Shown in pieces: positions 1-10,880 of a stretch of 64,000 bases of DNA (positions are counted from its first letter, which is position 1; each line of letters begins with the position of its first letter). Under the pieces are notes generated by a model. It had not been told where the DNA came from, did no database searches, and saw only the letters and a list, made by a program, of their open reading frames with translations. A program made the position numbers and the translations under genes. The stretch is from Paenirhodobacter enshiensis (GTDB lineage: Bacteria; Pseudomonadota; Alphaproteobacteria; Rhodobacterales; Rhodobacteraceae), in NCBI RefSeq assembly GCF_000740785.1, contig NZ_JFZB01000020.1:20120-84119 (forward strand), in the 5' to 3' direction.

Positions 1-810
1 GCGATGATCCGCGTGGCCGAGGGCGCGCGGCTGAGCGACGATTCCGTGCCCGCGCCGCGCGGCCATGCGATAGAATTCCGCATCAACGCCGAGGATCCGG
101 CGCGCGGCTTCCTGCCGACGCCGGGCCCGATCGAGGCCTGGGATGCCCCCTCGGGTCCGGGCGTTCGGGTGGACAGCGGCGTGCGGCAGGGTTCGACCGT
201 GCCGGCGAGCTTCGATTCGCTGATGGCGAAACTGATCGTGACCGGCGCGACACGGGCCGAGGCGCTGGAGCGCGCCGCCCGCGCGCTGGCCGAGTTCCGC
301 ATCGAGGGCGTGGCTTCCGTCCTGCCCTTCGACCGTGCGGTGCTGGCATCCGACGATTTCCGCGCGCCCGAGGGCGATTTCCGCGTTCACACCCGCTGGA
401 TCGAGACCGATTTCGCCGAGACGCTGGCGGCCTCGGTCACCGCACATGAGCGCGTGGCGCCCACTGATGCCGCGCCGATGCTGCGTTTCGCGGTGGAGAT
501 CGACGGCAAGCGCCACGAGCTGGGCCTGCCCGCGGGCGTTCTCGCCATGGCGCCGGCCGGTCAGGTCGCGGCCGAGGTCGCCGCGCAGGCCCCCGCCGGG
601 GCCGAGACGCTGACAGCCCCGGTCGCGGGCACGCTGACGCTGTGGAAGATCGCCGACGGGGCCGAGGTCGCCGCGGGCGATGTCGTCGCGGTGATCGAGG
701 CGATGAAGATGGAAACCTCGATCGAGGCGCATCGCGCCGGCCGGCTGAGCCATGTCGCGAGCGCGGGCAGCACCGTGGGCTTCGGCGCGGCGCTGTGCCG
801 GATCGAGTGA
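1..810 (+). CDS. Biotin-dependent acyl-CoA carboxylase alpha subunit, C-terminal part (5' end outside window)
   Basis: The frame is open from the first base and stops with TGA at 808-810, so only the C-terminal 269 codons are seen. The first ~110 residues match the biotin carboxylase C-terminal domain (EFRINAEDP, then a glycine-rich GPGVRVDSG segment and SFDSLMAKLIV). The end is a biotinyl (BCCP) domain with the biotin attachment motif EAMKMET; the target lysine codon is at 706-708. The carboxylase and carrier domains on one chain are typical of acetyl-, propionyl- or methylcrotonyl-CoA carboxylase alpha subunits. The substrate is decided by the partner carboxyltransferase subunit, which is not in the window. 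It converges on thiD with a 19-base gap holding a shared hairpin. Confidence 0.88.
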   Translation, partial: AMIRVAEGARLSDDSVPAPRGHAIEFRINAEDPARGFLPTPGPIEAWDAPSGPGVRVDSGVRQGSTVPASFDSLMAKLIVTGATRAEALERAARALAEFRIEGVASVLPFDRAVLASDDFRAPEGDFRVHTRWIETDFAETLAASVTAHERVAPTDAAPMLRFAVEIDGKRHELGLPAGVLAMAPAGQVAAEVAAQAPAGAETLTAPVAGTLTLWKIADGAEVAAGDVVAVIEAMKMETSIEAHRAGRLSHVASAGSTVGFGAALCRIE

Positions 811-819
811 CACCGGCGG

Positions 820-841
820 CGGGCGGCGCTCAGGCCGCCCG
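820..841. terminator. Shared hairpin between convergent carboxylase and thiD genes
   Basis: CGGGCGGC (820-827) pairs perfectly with GCCGCCCG (834-841) around a 6-base loop. It spans the thiD stop codon and follows the carboxylase stop by 10 bases. No T-run follows on either strand, so intrinsic termination is plausible but not proven. Confidence 0.4.
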
Positions 842-1576
842 CGAGGCCATCTCGGTGCGGAACCGCCGCTCAAGGCTCGCCCGCCCCTGCCGCACCGCCT
901 CCGGCAGATCCGCCCCGAGGGCCAGCGCCGAGGCGATGGCCGAGGCCAGATGACAGCCGGTGCCGCGCAGCGACAGCGGATGGCGCGGGCCTTCGAAGCG
1001 CAGGGGATCGGCGGAGGCACGCAGATACAGCCGGTCCTCGCAGCGTGCGGGCGTGCTGTCGTGACCGCCCTTCACCAGAACCGCCGCCGTGCCGCGCGCC
1101 ATGATCGCGGCGACGATCTCGGCCTCCGCCGCGCCTGAAACGCCAAGCGCCGAGGCCAGAACCGCAAGCTCGGGCCGGTTCGGGGTCAGCAAGGTGACGC
1201 GCGGCAACACCCGCTCGACCAGCAACGCGATACCGCCGAGGGTCAGCAGCGACGCCCCCGAAGACGCGGCGAGCACCGGATCGAGCACCACCGGCCCGGC
1301 ATATCGGCTCAGCGCCCCGTCGAGCGCCGAGACCACACCCGCCATCGACAGCATCCCGACCTTGACCGCATCGACCGCGCCCGCAGCCTCGATCTGGCGC
1401 GCGACGACGGGACCGGGCACCGGGTAAAGCGCACTCAGCGCGCCGTCGGTCTGCGCGGTCACCGCCGTCGCCGCGATCTTGGTGCGCACACCGAATTCCG
1501 CCGCCGCGGCGCAATCGCGCAGCAGCCCCGCCCCGCCCGAGGAATCGAGCCCGCCGACGAACAGAACCGTCTTCAT
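830..1576 (-). CDS. thiD: Hydroxymethylpyrimidine / phosphomethylpyrimidine kinase
   Basis: This 248-residue protein starts MKTVLFVGGLDSSGGAG, the substrate-binding N-terminus of the ThiD ribokinase-fold family, and carries TAVTAQ near residue 40, LLTPNRPELA in the middle and a C-terminal GTGCHLASAIA anion-hole motif. ThiD phosphorylates HMP and HMP-P to HMP-PP for coupling with the thiazole moiety. The start was chosen at 1576 because its ATG overlaps the thiF stop as ATGA (1573-1576), the same coupling used through most of this operon. It is the last gene of the thiC-O-S-G-E-F-D operon. Length is normal for the family. Confidence 0.93.
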   Translation of the reverse strand: MKTVLFVGGLDSSGGAGLLRDCAAAAEFGVRTKIAATAVTAQTDGALSALYPVPGPVVARQIEAAGAVDAVKVGMLSMAGVVSALDGALSRYAGPVVLDPVLAASSGASLLTLGGIALLVERVLPRVTLLTPNRPELAVLASALGVSGAAEAEIVAAIMARGTAAVLVKGGHDSTPARCEDRLYLRASADPLRFEGPRHPLSLRGTGCHLASAIASALALGADLPEAVRQGRASLERRFRTEMASRAA

Positions 1577-2484
1577 TCCCCGTCCCCGACGATGGCGACG
1601 CGGGCGTGCCCGGCCGCTTGCAGCGCGCGCGCCGCGCGCCACGCGCGCAGCCCGGTGCGGCACAGGAACACCACCCGCTGCGCGGGCGCGGGATCGGGGG
1701 CCGCGGTGTCGTGACGCAGGTCGACGACCAGATCGTCCGCCGCGATCTCGGACAGCGCCAGAACCTCGGGGCCGGGATCTTCGGGCGCGGGGGCGGTGTC
1801 GAACCGGAAGCCCGAGGCATGCCAGCTTGCCAGATCGAGCCGCAGCATCTGGCCAAGCGCCGAGGGCCGGAGACCGAGCAGCACCGAAAGCGCCATCTGC
1901 GCCTGAACCGCGCCGAGCATCGCGACCGCCGGCCCCATCACGCCGCCACCGGCGCAATCGGGGGCCTGCATCGGCAGATCGGGAAACAGCGCGCGCAGCC
2001 CCGGCGCCCCGGCGCAGAACCCGCCCGCATAGCCCTGCCGGCCGGAAACCGAGGCCGTTATCAGGGGCTTGCCCTGCGCCTCGCAGACATCCGAAAGCGC
2101 GTAGCTGACCGCGAAACTGTCGGCGGCGTCGATCACCAGATCGGCCGCGGCGACCTCGGCCCGCGCGAGAACCGGATCGAGCCGCGCGATCAACGCCGAA
2201 ACCGCGATCTCGGGGTTGCGGCGGCGGAGCGCTTCGGCCGCGACCTCGGCTTTCGGGCGGCCGATGTCGGCCATCTCGTACAGCGTCTGGCGGTGGAGGT
2301 TGTGCTCCTCGACACGGTCGTGATCGACGATGCGCAGATGCCCGACGCCCGCGCCCGCCAGCAGCGGCAGCACGGTGGAGCCGAGCCCCCCCGCCCCGAC
2401 GACCAGCACCCGCGCCGCCGCCAGTCGGCGCTGCCCTTCGGCGCCGACCTCGGGCAGGACGGTCTGGCGGTCATAACGGGTCAT
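1573..2484 (-). CDS. thiF: ThiF/MoeB-family adenylyltransferase with C-terminal rhodanese-like domain
   Basis: The 303-residue protein has the E1-like nucleotide site VVGAGGLGS (about residues 28-36), the family segment HNLHRQTLY and a DAADSF strand, followed by a rhodanese-like C-terminal domain with the active-site loop CRTGLR (Cys about 275). In thiamine synthesis this enzyme adenylates the ThiS C-terminus, and a rhodanese cysteine can deliver sulfur. The start at 2484 overlaps the thiE stop as ATGA. Odd point: the two CxxC pairs that bind zinc in E. coli ThiF and MoeB are absent; only isolated cysteines are seen near GGFCAG and APDCAG. A MoeB-like role is possible, but the operon position favours ThiF. 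Confidence 0.85.
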   Translation of the reverse strand: MTRYDRQTVLPEVGAEGQRRLAAARVLVVGAGGLGSTVLPLLAGAGVGHLRIVDHDRVEEHNLHRQTLYEMADIGRPKAEVAAEALRRRNPEIAVSALIARLDPVLARAEVAAADLVIDAADSFAVSYALSDVCEAQGKPLITASVSGRQGYAGGFCAGAPGLRALFPDLPMQAPDCAGGGVMGPAVAMLGAVQAQMALSVLLGLRPSALGQMLRLDLASWHASGFRFDTAPAPEDPGPEVLALSEIAADDLVVDLRHDTAAPDPAPAQRVVFLCRTGLRAWRAARALQAAGHARVAIVGDGE

Positions 2485-3092
2485 GGGCGCACCTGTGCGG
2501 GGCGGGTCGCGGCGATCCATTCGCGGCAGCGCGCCACCGGGTCGGCGGCCTGCTGGATGTCGGTGACGACGGCCGCACTGTCGGCACCGGCGGCGAACAG
2601 CGCGGGCAGGCGCGCGGGCGTCAGACCGCCGATGCCGACGAGCGGCACAGACCCGGCGCGGCGCTTCCAGTCCCGCACCTTGTCGAGCCCCTGCGGCGCC
2701 CATTTCATCTTCTTCAGCAGCGTCGGCCAGACCGGGCCGAGCGCGACATAGGCGGGCCGGGCCGCAAGGGCACGCTCCAGCTCCGCATCGTCATGGGTCG
2801 AAAGACCGTAACGCACGCCCCGGCGGGCGAGCGCGGGCAGATCGGCCGCGTCCATGTCCTCTTGCCCGAGATGGACGAAATCGCAGCCGAGATCGCAGGC
2901 GATCTGCCAGTGATCGTTCACCACCAGCTGCGCGCCGTAGCGGGCGCACAGCGCCTTCGCCTCGGCGATCTGGCGGCGCAGCTCTGCCTCGGGCAGATCC
3001 TTCAGCCGCAGCTGAACGAGCTTCACCCCGAGAGGCAGCAGCGGAACCATCCGGCTGACATCGCCGACGATCAGGTAAAAGCGGTCCATCAT
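2481..3092 (-). CDS. thiE: Thiamine-phosphate synthase
   Basis: A 203-residue TIM-barrel protein with ThiE signatures: [10 protein letters not shown] near the N-terminus (diphosphate and pyrimidine binding), [20 protein letters not shown] in the centre, [15 protein letters not shown] and the C-terminal GIGGLTP phosphate loop. It joins HMP-PP and thiazole phosphate (carboxylate) to give thiamine phosphate. ATG at 3092 overlaps the thiG stop as ATGA; an alternative in-frame ATG lies one codon later. The lysine-rich insert [12 protein letters not shown] follows the GPVWPT motif, where other ThiE proteins have a flexible loop. Confidence 0.9.
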   Translation of the reverse strand: MMDRFYLIVGDVSRMVPLLPLGVKLVQLRLKDLPEAELRRQIAEAKALCARYGAQLVVNDHWQIACDLGCDFVHLGQEDMDAADLPALARRGVRYGLSTHDDAELERALAARPAYVALGPVWPTLLKKMKWAPQGLDKVRDWKRRAGSVPLVGIGGLTPARLPALFAAGADSAAVVTDIQQAADPVARCREWIAATRPAQVRP

Positions 3093-3874
3093 GCCAGCGC
3101 CTCCCCCAGATCCGCGGGGCCCAGATCGGCCAGACCAAGTGCCGGGGTCGAGGCGACGGCCATGTCGCGGCGCGGCATCAGCCCGGCCTCGAACGCCATC
3201 CGCCCGGCCGCGATGGCGGTGCCGAAGGCGCGCGCCATGGCCACGGGATCGGTCGCGCGTGCGACGGCGGTGTTCAGCAACACCGCGTCGAAGCCCATTT
3301 CCATCGCGCGGGCGGCCTGGCTCGGCGCGCCGATGCCGGCGTCGATCACCACCGGAACGCCCGCGAAATGCGCCCGATAGCTGCGCAGCGCCTCTTCGTG
3401 GCGCAGCCCCTGACCCGAGCCGATGGGCGCGCCCCAGGGCATCAGCACGCGACAGCCCGCCTCGATCAGCCGCTCGCCGAGGATCAGATCCTCGGTGGTG
3501 TAGGGGAAGACCTCGAACCCCTCGGCGCACAGGATGCGGGCCGCCTCGAGCAGCGCGAAGGGATCGGGTTGCAGCGTGTCGGCATGGCCGATGACCTCGA
3601 GCTTGATCCAGCGGGTGCCGAACAGCTCGCGCGCCATCTGCGCGGTGGTCACCGCCTCGCGCGCGGTGTGGCAACCGGCGGTGTTGGGCAGGATGCGCCG
3701 CCCGCTCTGGCGCAGGAGGTCGCGAAACGCCTGGCCCGCCGCGCCCTCGCGGCGCAGCGAGACGGTGATCACCTCGGCGCCCGAGGCCTCTATCGCCGCG
3801 GCGAGGACCGCGGGGGACGGATATTGCGCCGTGCCGAGCATCAGCCGGCTGTGCAGATCGACATCGTAGAACAT
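3089..3874 (-). CDS. thiG: Thiazole synthase
   Basis: The 261-residue protein has family features: [10 protein letters not shown] at the N-terminus, [15 protein letters not shown], the catalytic lysine in WIKLEVIGH (Lys91, which forms the imine with deoxyxylulose phosphate), [11 protein letters not shown] and [14 protein letters not shown]. ThiG builds thiazole phosphate from deoxyxylulose 5-phosphate, dehydroglycine made by ThiO, and sulfur from ThiS thiocarboxylate. It lies two bases after thiS and overlaps thiE by four bases, so ThiS and ThiG are made together, as expected for partners in one complex. Confidence 0.94.
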   Translation of the reverse strand: MFYDVDLHSRLMLGTAQYPSPAVLAAAIEASGAEVITVSLRREGAAGQAFRDLLRQSGRRILPNTAGCHTAREAVTTAQMARELFGTRWIKLEVIGHADTLQPDPFALLEAARILCAEGFEVFPYTTEDLILGERLIEAGCRVLMPWGAPIGSGQGLRHEEALRSYRAHFAGVPVVIDAGIGAPSQAARAMEMGFDAVLLNTAVARATDPVAMARAFGTAIAAGRMAFEAGLMPRRDMAVASTPALGLADLGPADLGEALA

Positions 3875-3876
3875 GG

Positions 3877-4063
3877 CTAACCGCCTTGCATGGGGGAGAG
3901 GACCTCGACGCGGGCGCCGGGGATCAGGGGCGCGCCCGCGCGCGCCGCACGGGCGACGAAAGCGCCATCGAGCGCGGTCGCCACCGCCGCGGGGTCAAGC
4001 CCGCGCTCGGCGATCAGCGCGGCGAGCGTGGGGGCCTCGGTCTCGATGCGGGTGCCGTTCAGT

Positions 4064-4074
<11 letters not shown>
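3877..4074 (-). CDS. thiS: Sulfur carrier protein ThiS
   Basis: This 65-residue ubiquitin-fold protein ends in the diagnostic Gly-Gly needed for adenylation and thiocarboxylation. It begins [12 protein letters not shown] and contains [10 protein letters not shown] and a C-terminal [12 protein letters not shown]. The start at 4074 is chosen over an in-frame ATG 15 bases upstream because AGGAGG stands five bases before 4074, and because 65 residues is the usual length. The gene overlaps the 3' end of thiO by 11 bases, and the ribosome-binding site for thiS is inside thiO. Confidence 0.93.
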
Positions 4075-7065
<2,991 letters not shown>

Positions 7066-7161
7066 GGCACCATCGCGCGCGGCGGAAAGGTTGTCAATCG
7101 GGCGCATGGCACGGCCGGAAATTCGGAGAAAAGGGGGGCTCTGCCCCACAGGAAGGAAGGT

Positions 7162-7228
7162 GAGGGGGCTCTGCCCCCTCGGGCCTGCGGCCCTCACCCC
7201 CGGGATATTTGCGGCGAATCGAAAGAAA
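7162..7228. repeat. Palindromic intergenic repeat, copy A
   Basis: A 67-base element with GGGGGCTCTGCCCCC (a 6-bp hairpin with TCT loop), GGGCCTGCGGCCC, CACCCCCGGGATATTT and a final GGCGAATCGAAAGAAA. It matches the element at 30438-30506 except for two single-base indels and a two-base change. An extra half-element GGGGGGCTCTGCCCC stands just before it (about 7134-7148). It lies between the thiC leader and a LysR gene. Similar CCCCCGGGATATTT-type elements recur between genes in Rhodobacteraceae, from memory. Confidence 0.75.
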
Positions 7229-7431
7229 CGGGGCGCGCGCGACATCCATAGCCCTGCCCTATAGTCCGGCCAGAGGAGGCCGGCCGCGCAGCGCGATACG
7301 ACGGGATCATTTCGCGATATCGCCCGCTGAGGAGGCATTTGCCGTTCCTGACGATCTGAAAGATAGATAAAACCTATACGTCGCCCCGGCAAATCCATGC
7401 TAGGACGGGGCGAGACACGAGGATCCCTGCC

Positions 7432-8367
7432 ATGCCCAAGCGACTTGTCACATCCGATCTGAACTGGAACCTGCTGCGCAGCTTTTGCGTCATCGCCGAG
7501 GAAAAGGGGCTGACGCGCGCCGCGAAGCGGCTGAACATGAGCCAGCCCTCGGTCAGTCTGGCGTTGCAGAAGCTGGAAGAACAGCTTGGCTGTCAGCTGA
7601 TCTTCCGCGGCAGCCGGCATTTCGCGCTGACCCTGCGCGGCGAGAAGATCTATCAGGAATGCGCCGAGATTCTGCGCGCCGTCGACCGGATCGGCGTGCT
7701 GAGCGAGGACGGCAATGACGAGGACTTCGGTGAGCTGCGACTGAGCGTCATCAGCCATCTGCATTCGCCGCTGCTCGACGAGGCGCTGCGGCTGTATCAT
7801 CAGCGCCACCCCTCGATCACCTGGCGGATCGAGGTGCAGAACTCGGCCGAGACGGTGCGCCGGATCGGTGCCGAGAAGGCGGGCCTAGGCATCTGCCTGC
7901 TGACCAAGCCGCTGATAAATCTGACCTGCCGGCATCTGTTCCGCGAGGAATTCGGCATCTTCTGCGGCGCCGAGCATCCGCTTTACGGCCGCACCGAGGT
8001 CAGCGCCCACGAGTTGCAGCAAGAGCCCTTCGTTGCCTTCAGCTGCGCCACCGAGGGCATGGGGCTGGAGCCGATGATCATGCTGCGCGAGGGGCTCGGC
8101 CTTGGCAGCCGGATCAGCGGATCGAGCCATGACCTCGAGGAGGTGCAGCGGATGATCGTCTCCGGGCTGGGCATCGGCATCCTGCCCGCGCCCTCGGTCA
8201 GCGGCGAGCGCATGGCGGGGCAGCTGTGGCCGCTGCGGCTGACCGACCGGCCGCTCGGGGCGGACGTGTTCCTCGTCTACAGCCCCGCCAATCCGCCCAC
8301 CGCGCCGGAGCAGAAGTTCATCGACCTGATCGAGGAACTTCTGACCCTTTACCCGGAGATGATGTAG
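7432..8367 (+). CDS. LysR-family transcriptional regulator
   Basis: 311 residues. The N-terminal winged helix-turn-helix reads LNWNLLRSFCVIAEEKGLTRAAKRLNMSQ... with the recognition helix QPSVSLALQKLEEQLG (about residues 38-53). The rest is a LysR substrate-binding domain with the two-lobe pattern (ELRLSVISHLHSP, GLGIGILPAP). GAGGA stands eight bases before the ATG. A 10-bp palindrome GCGATATCGC lies 110 bases upstream. It converges with the M20 hydrolase gene (nine-base gap), so a target there is possible but not shown. No cofactor can be inferred. Confidence 0.88.
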   Translation: MPKRLVTSDLNWNLLRSFCVIAEEKGLTRAAKRLNMSQPSVSLALQKLEEQLGCQLIFRGSRHFALTLRGEKIYQECAEILRAVDRIGVLSEDGNDEDFGELRLSVISHLHSPLLDEALRLYHQRHPSITWRIEVQNSAETVRRIGAEKAGLGICLLTKPLINLTCRHLFREEFGIFCGAEHPLYGRTEVSAHELQQEPFVAFSCATEGMGLEPMIMLREGLGLGSRISGSSHDLEEVQRMIVSGLGIGILPAPSVSGERMAGQLWPLRLTDRPLGADVFLVYSPANPPTAPEQKFIDLIEELLTLYPEMM

Positions 8368-8376
8368 CGCCGCGCC

Positions 8377-9627
8377 TCAGCGGTCGGCGCGCTGCACCAC
8401 GGCGTGCAGCAGCAGGTTGGCACCGGCGCGCAGATCCTCGGGGGTGCAGCTTTCGTTGTTGTTGTGGGTGATGCCGCCCTTGCAGGGGGTGAAGATCATC
8501 GCCGTCGGGAAGCGCATCGCCATGTGATAGGCGTCATGGCCGGCCTGGGCCTCGATGTCGCGCCAGTTCCAGCGCTGGCGGATCGCCTCGGCGCGGATGC
8601 CGTCGACCATGGCGTGATCGAAGATGTCGCCGCCCCAGGCCCATTCGTCTTCGACCGTGACCGAGCAGCCGGCGCGCGCGCCTGCCTCATGCGCGGCGCG
8701 GCGCATCTTCTCGGCCATGACGCGGGCGGTGATCGGGTCGGGGTGGCGCACGTCGGCGACGCATTGCGCGGTCTCGGACAGGATGCCGGGCTTGTTCGGC
8801 CAGGCGGCGAGGCGCGAGCCGGTGGCCTTGCCGTCGAGCACCGCGAACTCCCAGCCGATGTCATCGACCGCGGTCAGGAAGCGGGCGCCCGCGATCAGCG
8901 CATTGTGGCGCAGGTCCATCGGCGTCGGGCCGGTATGGGCGGTCTCGCCGTCGAAGCGCACGCGGATGCCGTAGCTCGGATAGCCGCCGGTGACCACGCC
9001 GACCTCGCGCCCCTCGGCGTCGAGGATCGGGCCCTGTTCGATGTGCAACTCGAAATAGGCGTCGACCTCGCCGGGTTCGGCGCGGCAGGGCTTCGTGCCC
9101 CGGTAGCCGATGCGGGCGAGTTCGTCGCCGAAGCGCGCCCCGTCGTCCGAGACCAGATCGTGCGCCCATTGCACGTCATAGCGGCCCACGAACACCCCCG
9201 AGGCCACCATCGGCGGCGAGAAGCGCGCGCCCTCCTCGTTGGTCCAGTCGGCGACGACGATGGGGCGGCGGGTGACATGGCCCAGATCGTTGAGCGTGCG
9301 GATCACCTCGAGCCCGCCGAGGACGCCGACGATGCCGTCGAACCGGCCGCCGTTGATCTGGGTGTCGAGGTGGCTGCCGACGATGACCGGCGGCAGGGTC
9401 GGATCGGTGCCCTCGCGCCGGCCGAAGATCGTGCCCATCTCGTCGATCTCGACGGTGAGGCCCGCGTCTTCGCACCAGGCGACGAACTGGTCGCGCATCT
9501 CGCGGTCGCTGTCGGTGAGCGTCAGCCGGGCAAGACCGCCCTCGCGGCCGGGGCCGATCTCGGCCGAACGCTCGATCGTGGACCAGTAGCGGTCGAGGTC
9601 GATGCGGGCATCGGGGGAAAAGCTCAT
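8377..9627 (-). CDS. Zn-dependent M20-family amidohydrolase (N-carbamoyl-amino acid / allantoate / beta-ureidopropionase type)
   Basis: 416 residues, the normal size for carbamoylase-type M20 enzymes. Metal-site motifs: GSHLDTQINGGRFDG (His86, Asp97), TNEEGARF (Glu131/Glu132), ELHIEQGP (His195) and a C-terminal THNNNES (His388); GETAHTGPTPMDLRHNA lines the dimer-lid substrate site. These enzymes hydrolyse N-carbamoyl amino acids, ureidopropionate or allantoate. The catalytic set is complete; the substrate cannot be fixed. It is separated by 229 bases from the upstream gene, so it may have its own promoter, but it lies on the same strand as the polyamine/peptide operon and probably belongs to the same uptake-and-hydrolysis theme. 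Confidence 0.85.
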   Translation of the reverse strand: MSFSPDARIDLDRYWSTIERSAEIGPGREGGLARLTLTDSDREMRDQFVAWCEDAGLTVEIDEMGTIFGRREGTDPTLPPVIVGSHLDTQINGGRFDGIVGVLGGLEVIRTLNDLGHVTRRPIVVADWTNEEGARFSPPMVASGVFVGRYDVQWAHDLVSDDGARFGDELARIGYRGTKPCRAEPGEVDAYFELHIEQGPILDAEGREVGVVTGGYPSYGIRVRFDGETAHTGPTPMDLRHNALIAGARFLTAVDDIGWEFAVLDGKATGSRLAAWPNKPGILSETAQCVADVRHPDPITARVMAEKMRRAAHEAGARAGCSVTVEDEWAWGGDIFDHAMVDGIRAEAIRQRWNWRDIEAQAGHDAYHMAMRFPTAMIFTPCKGGITHNNNESCTPEDLRAGANLLLHAVVQRADR

Positions 9628-9856
9628 GGAAACCTCCTCGGAACTTCGGGCTCGGAATTTCGGATGTCGCCACCTTGCGCAGGCAGCGGGCGGGAGGGGG
9701 TCTCTCCGTCACCCGAAGACAAGCACCGGCGCCGCCAGAGTGCAAATAGGTGCAGGCTATGCCTATGATGCGAAAAGGTTATCTCATGAGGCAGGCAGCC
9801 AGAAGCCGCGCCCGGAGCAATGCCCCGGACGCGGCCAGCCCGAACCCGAACGCCGG

Positions 9857-10879
9857 TCAGGCCGATTGCAGCCCTTCGAGCAGGCTGGTCAGATTGGCGT
9901 GCAGGCCCGGCTGCATGTAACCGCCTTCCTGCACGCTCAGCACCGGCAGGCCGAGGCCCGCGATGGCGCGGCCGATGCGTGCGAACCCCGCCGTGGTCAC
10001 GCCGAGGCCGTGGAACGGATCGTCCTCATGCGCGTCGAGCCCCTGCGCCACCACCACGACCGAGGCCCCGAAACAGGCGATCTGATCGAGTGCGCGGTCG
10101 AGCGCGGCCAGATAGCCCTCGGTATCGGTGCCGCGCGCGAGCGGCAGGTTCAGGTTGTAGCCGATCCCCGCCGCCGCGCCGCATTCCTGCGCGCCGCCGG
10201 AATAATACGGGTAGAACTGTTCGGGATCGACATGCAGCGAGATCGTCAGCACGTCGTCGCGTTCGTAGAAGATCCCCTGCGTGCCGTTGCCGTGATGCAC
10301 GTCGATGTCGAGGATCGCCGGGCGATGGCCGCGCGCGCGCAGATATTCCGCCGCGATGCCGCTGTTGTTGAGGAAGCAGAACCCGCCCGCGACCTCACGA
10401 TAGGCATGATGGCCCGAGGGGCGCGACAGCGCATAGGCGCGGCGCGCGCCCGACAGGATTTCGTCGGCGCCGCTGAGCGCGGTCTGTGCCGACCAGTAGA
10501 TCGCATCCCAGCTTTTCGCCGAGATCGGGCAGGAGGTATCGGTGTTGTGGTAACCGATCTGCGCCTCGGTCTGCCAGCCGTAGACCCGGGCGCGCTCGGG
10601 GACGATGCGGCCCGGCACGACCTCGGCGAGGTCCGGCACTTCGGCCAGCCGGCGGTCATAGATCGTGCGCAGGAACGACAGATAGCGCGGCGTGTGCAGC
10701 GCGGCGAGCGGCGCCATCCCGTGATCGGTGCTCGGCTCGGGCGTCAGGCCCGCCGCCCGGGCGCCGCGCAACAGCTCTGCCACGCGGTCGGGGCGGTCGG
10801 GGTTCAGCACCACCTTGCCGTCCTGCAACCGGAAGCGCGGATCGTGCAGCCGCTGGCGTTCGTCGAAAAAGACCTTCAT
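9857..10879 (-). CDS. aphA: Acetylpolyamine amidohydrolase (histone-deacetylase fold)
   Basis: 340 residues, matching the length of bacterial acetylpolyamine amidohydrolases. Motifs: RPSGHHAY (His157/His158, catalytic pair), DIDVHHGNGTQ (zinc ligands Asp193 and His195), GLDAHEDDP (third ligand Asp282) and EGGY near the C-terminus (the transition-state tyrosine). The enzyme removes acetyl groups from acetylated polyamines and possibly other acylamines. It starts one base after the stop of the FAD-linked oxidase and is the last gene of a run that begins with a Dpp/Opp-type transporter. The context suggests the imported compound is an N-acylated amine. Confidence 0.88.
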   Translation of the reverse strand: MKVFFDERQRLHDPRFRLQDGKVVLNPDRPDRVAELLRGARAAGLTPEPSTDHGMAPLAALHTPRYLSFLRTIYDRRLAEVPDLAEVVPGRIVPERARVYGWQTEAQIGYHNTDTSCPISAKSWDAIYWSAQTALSGADEILSGARRAYALSRPSGHHAYREVAGGFCFLNNSGIAAEYLRARGHRPAILDIDVHHGNGTQGIFYERDDVLTISLHVDPEQFYPYYSGGAQECGAAAGIGYNLNLPLARGTDTEGYLAALDRALDQIACFGASVVVVAQGLDAHEDDPFHGLGVTTAGFARIGRAIAGLGLPVLSVQEGGYMQPGLHANLTSLLEGLQSA

Positions 10880-10880
10880 G

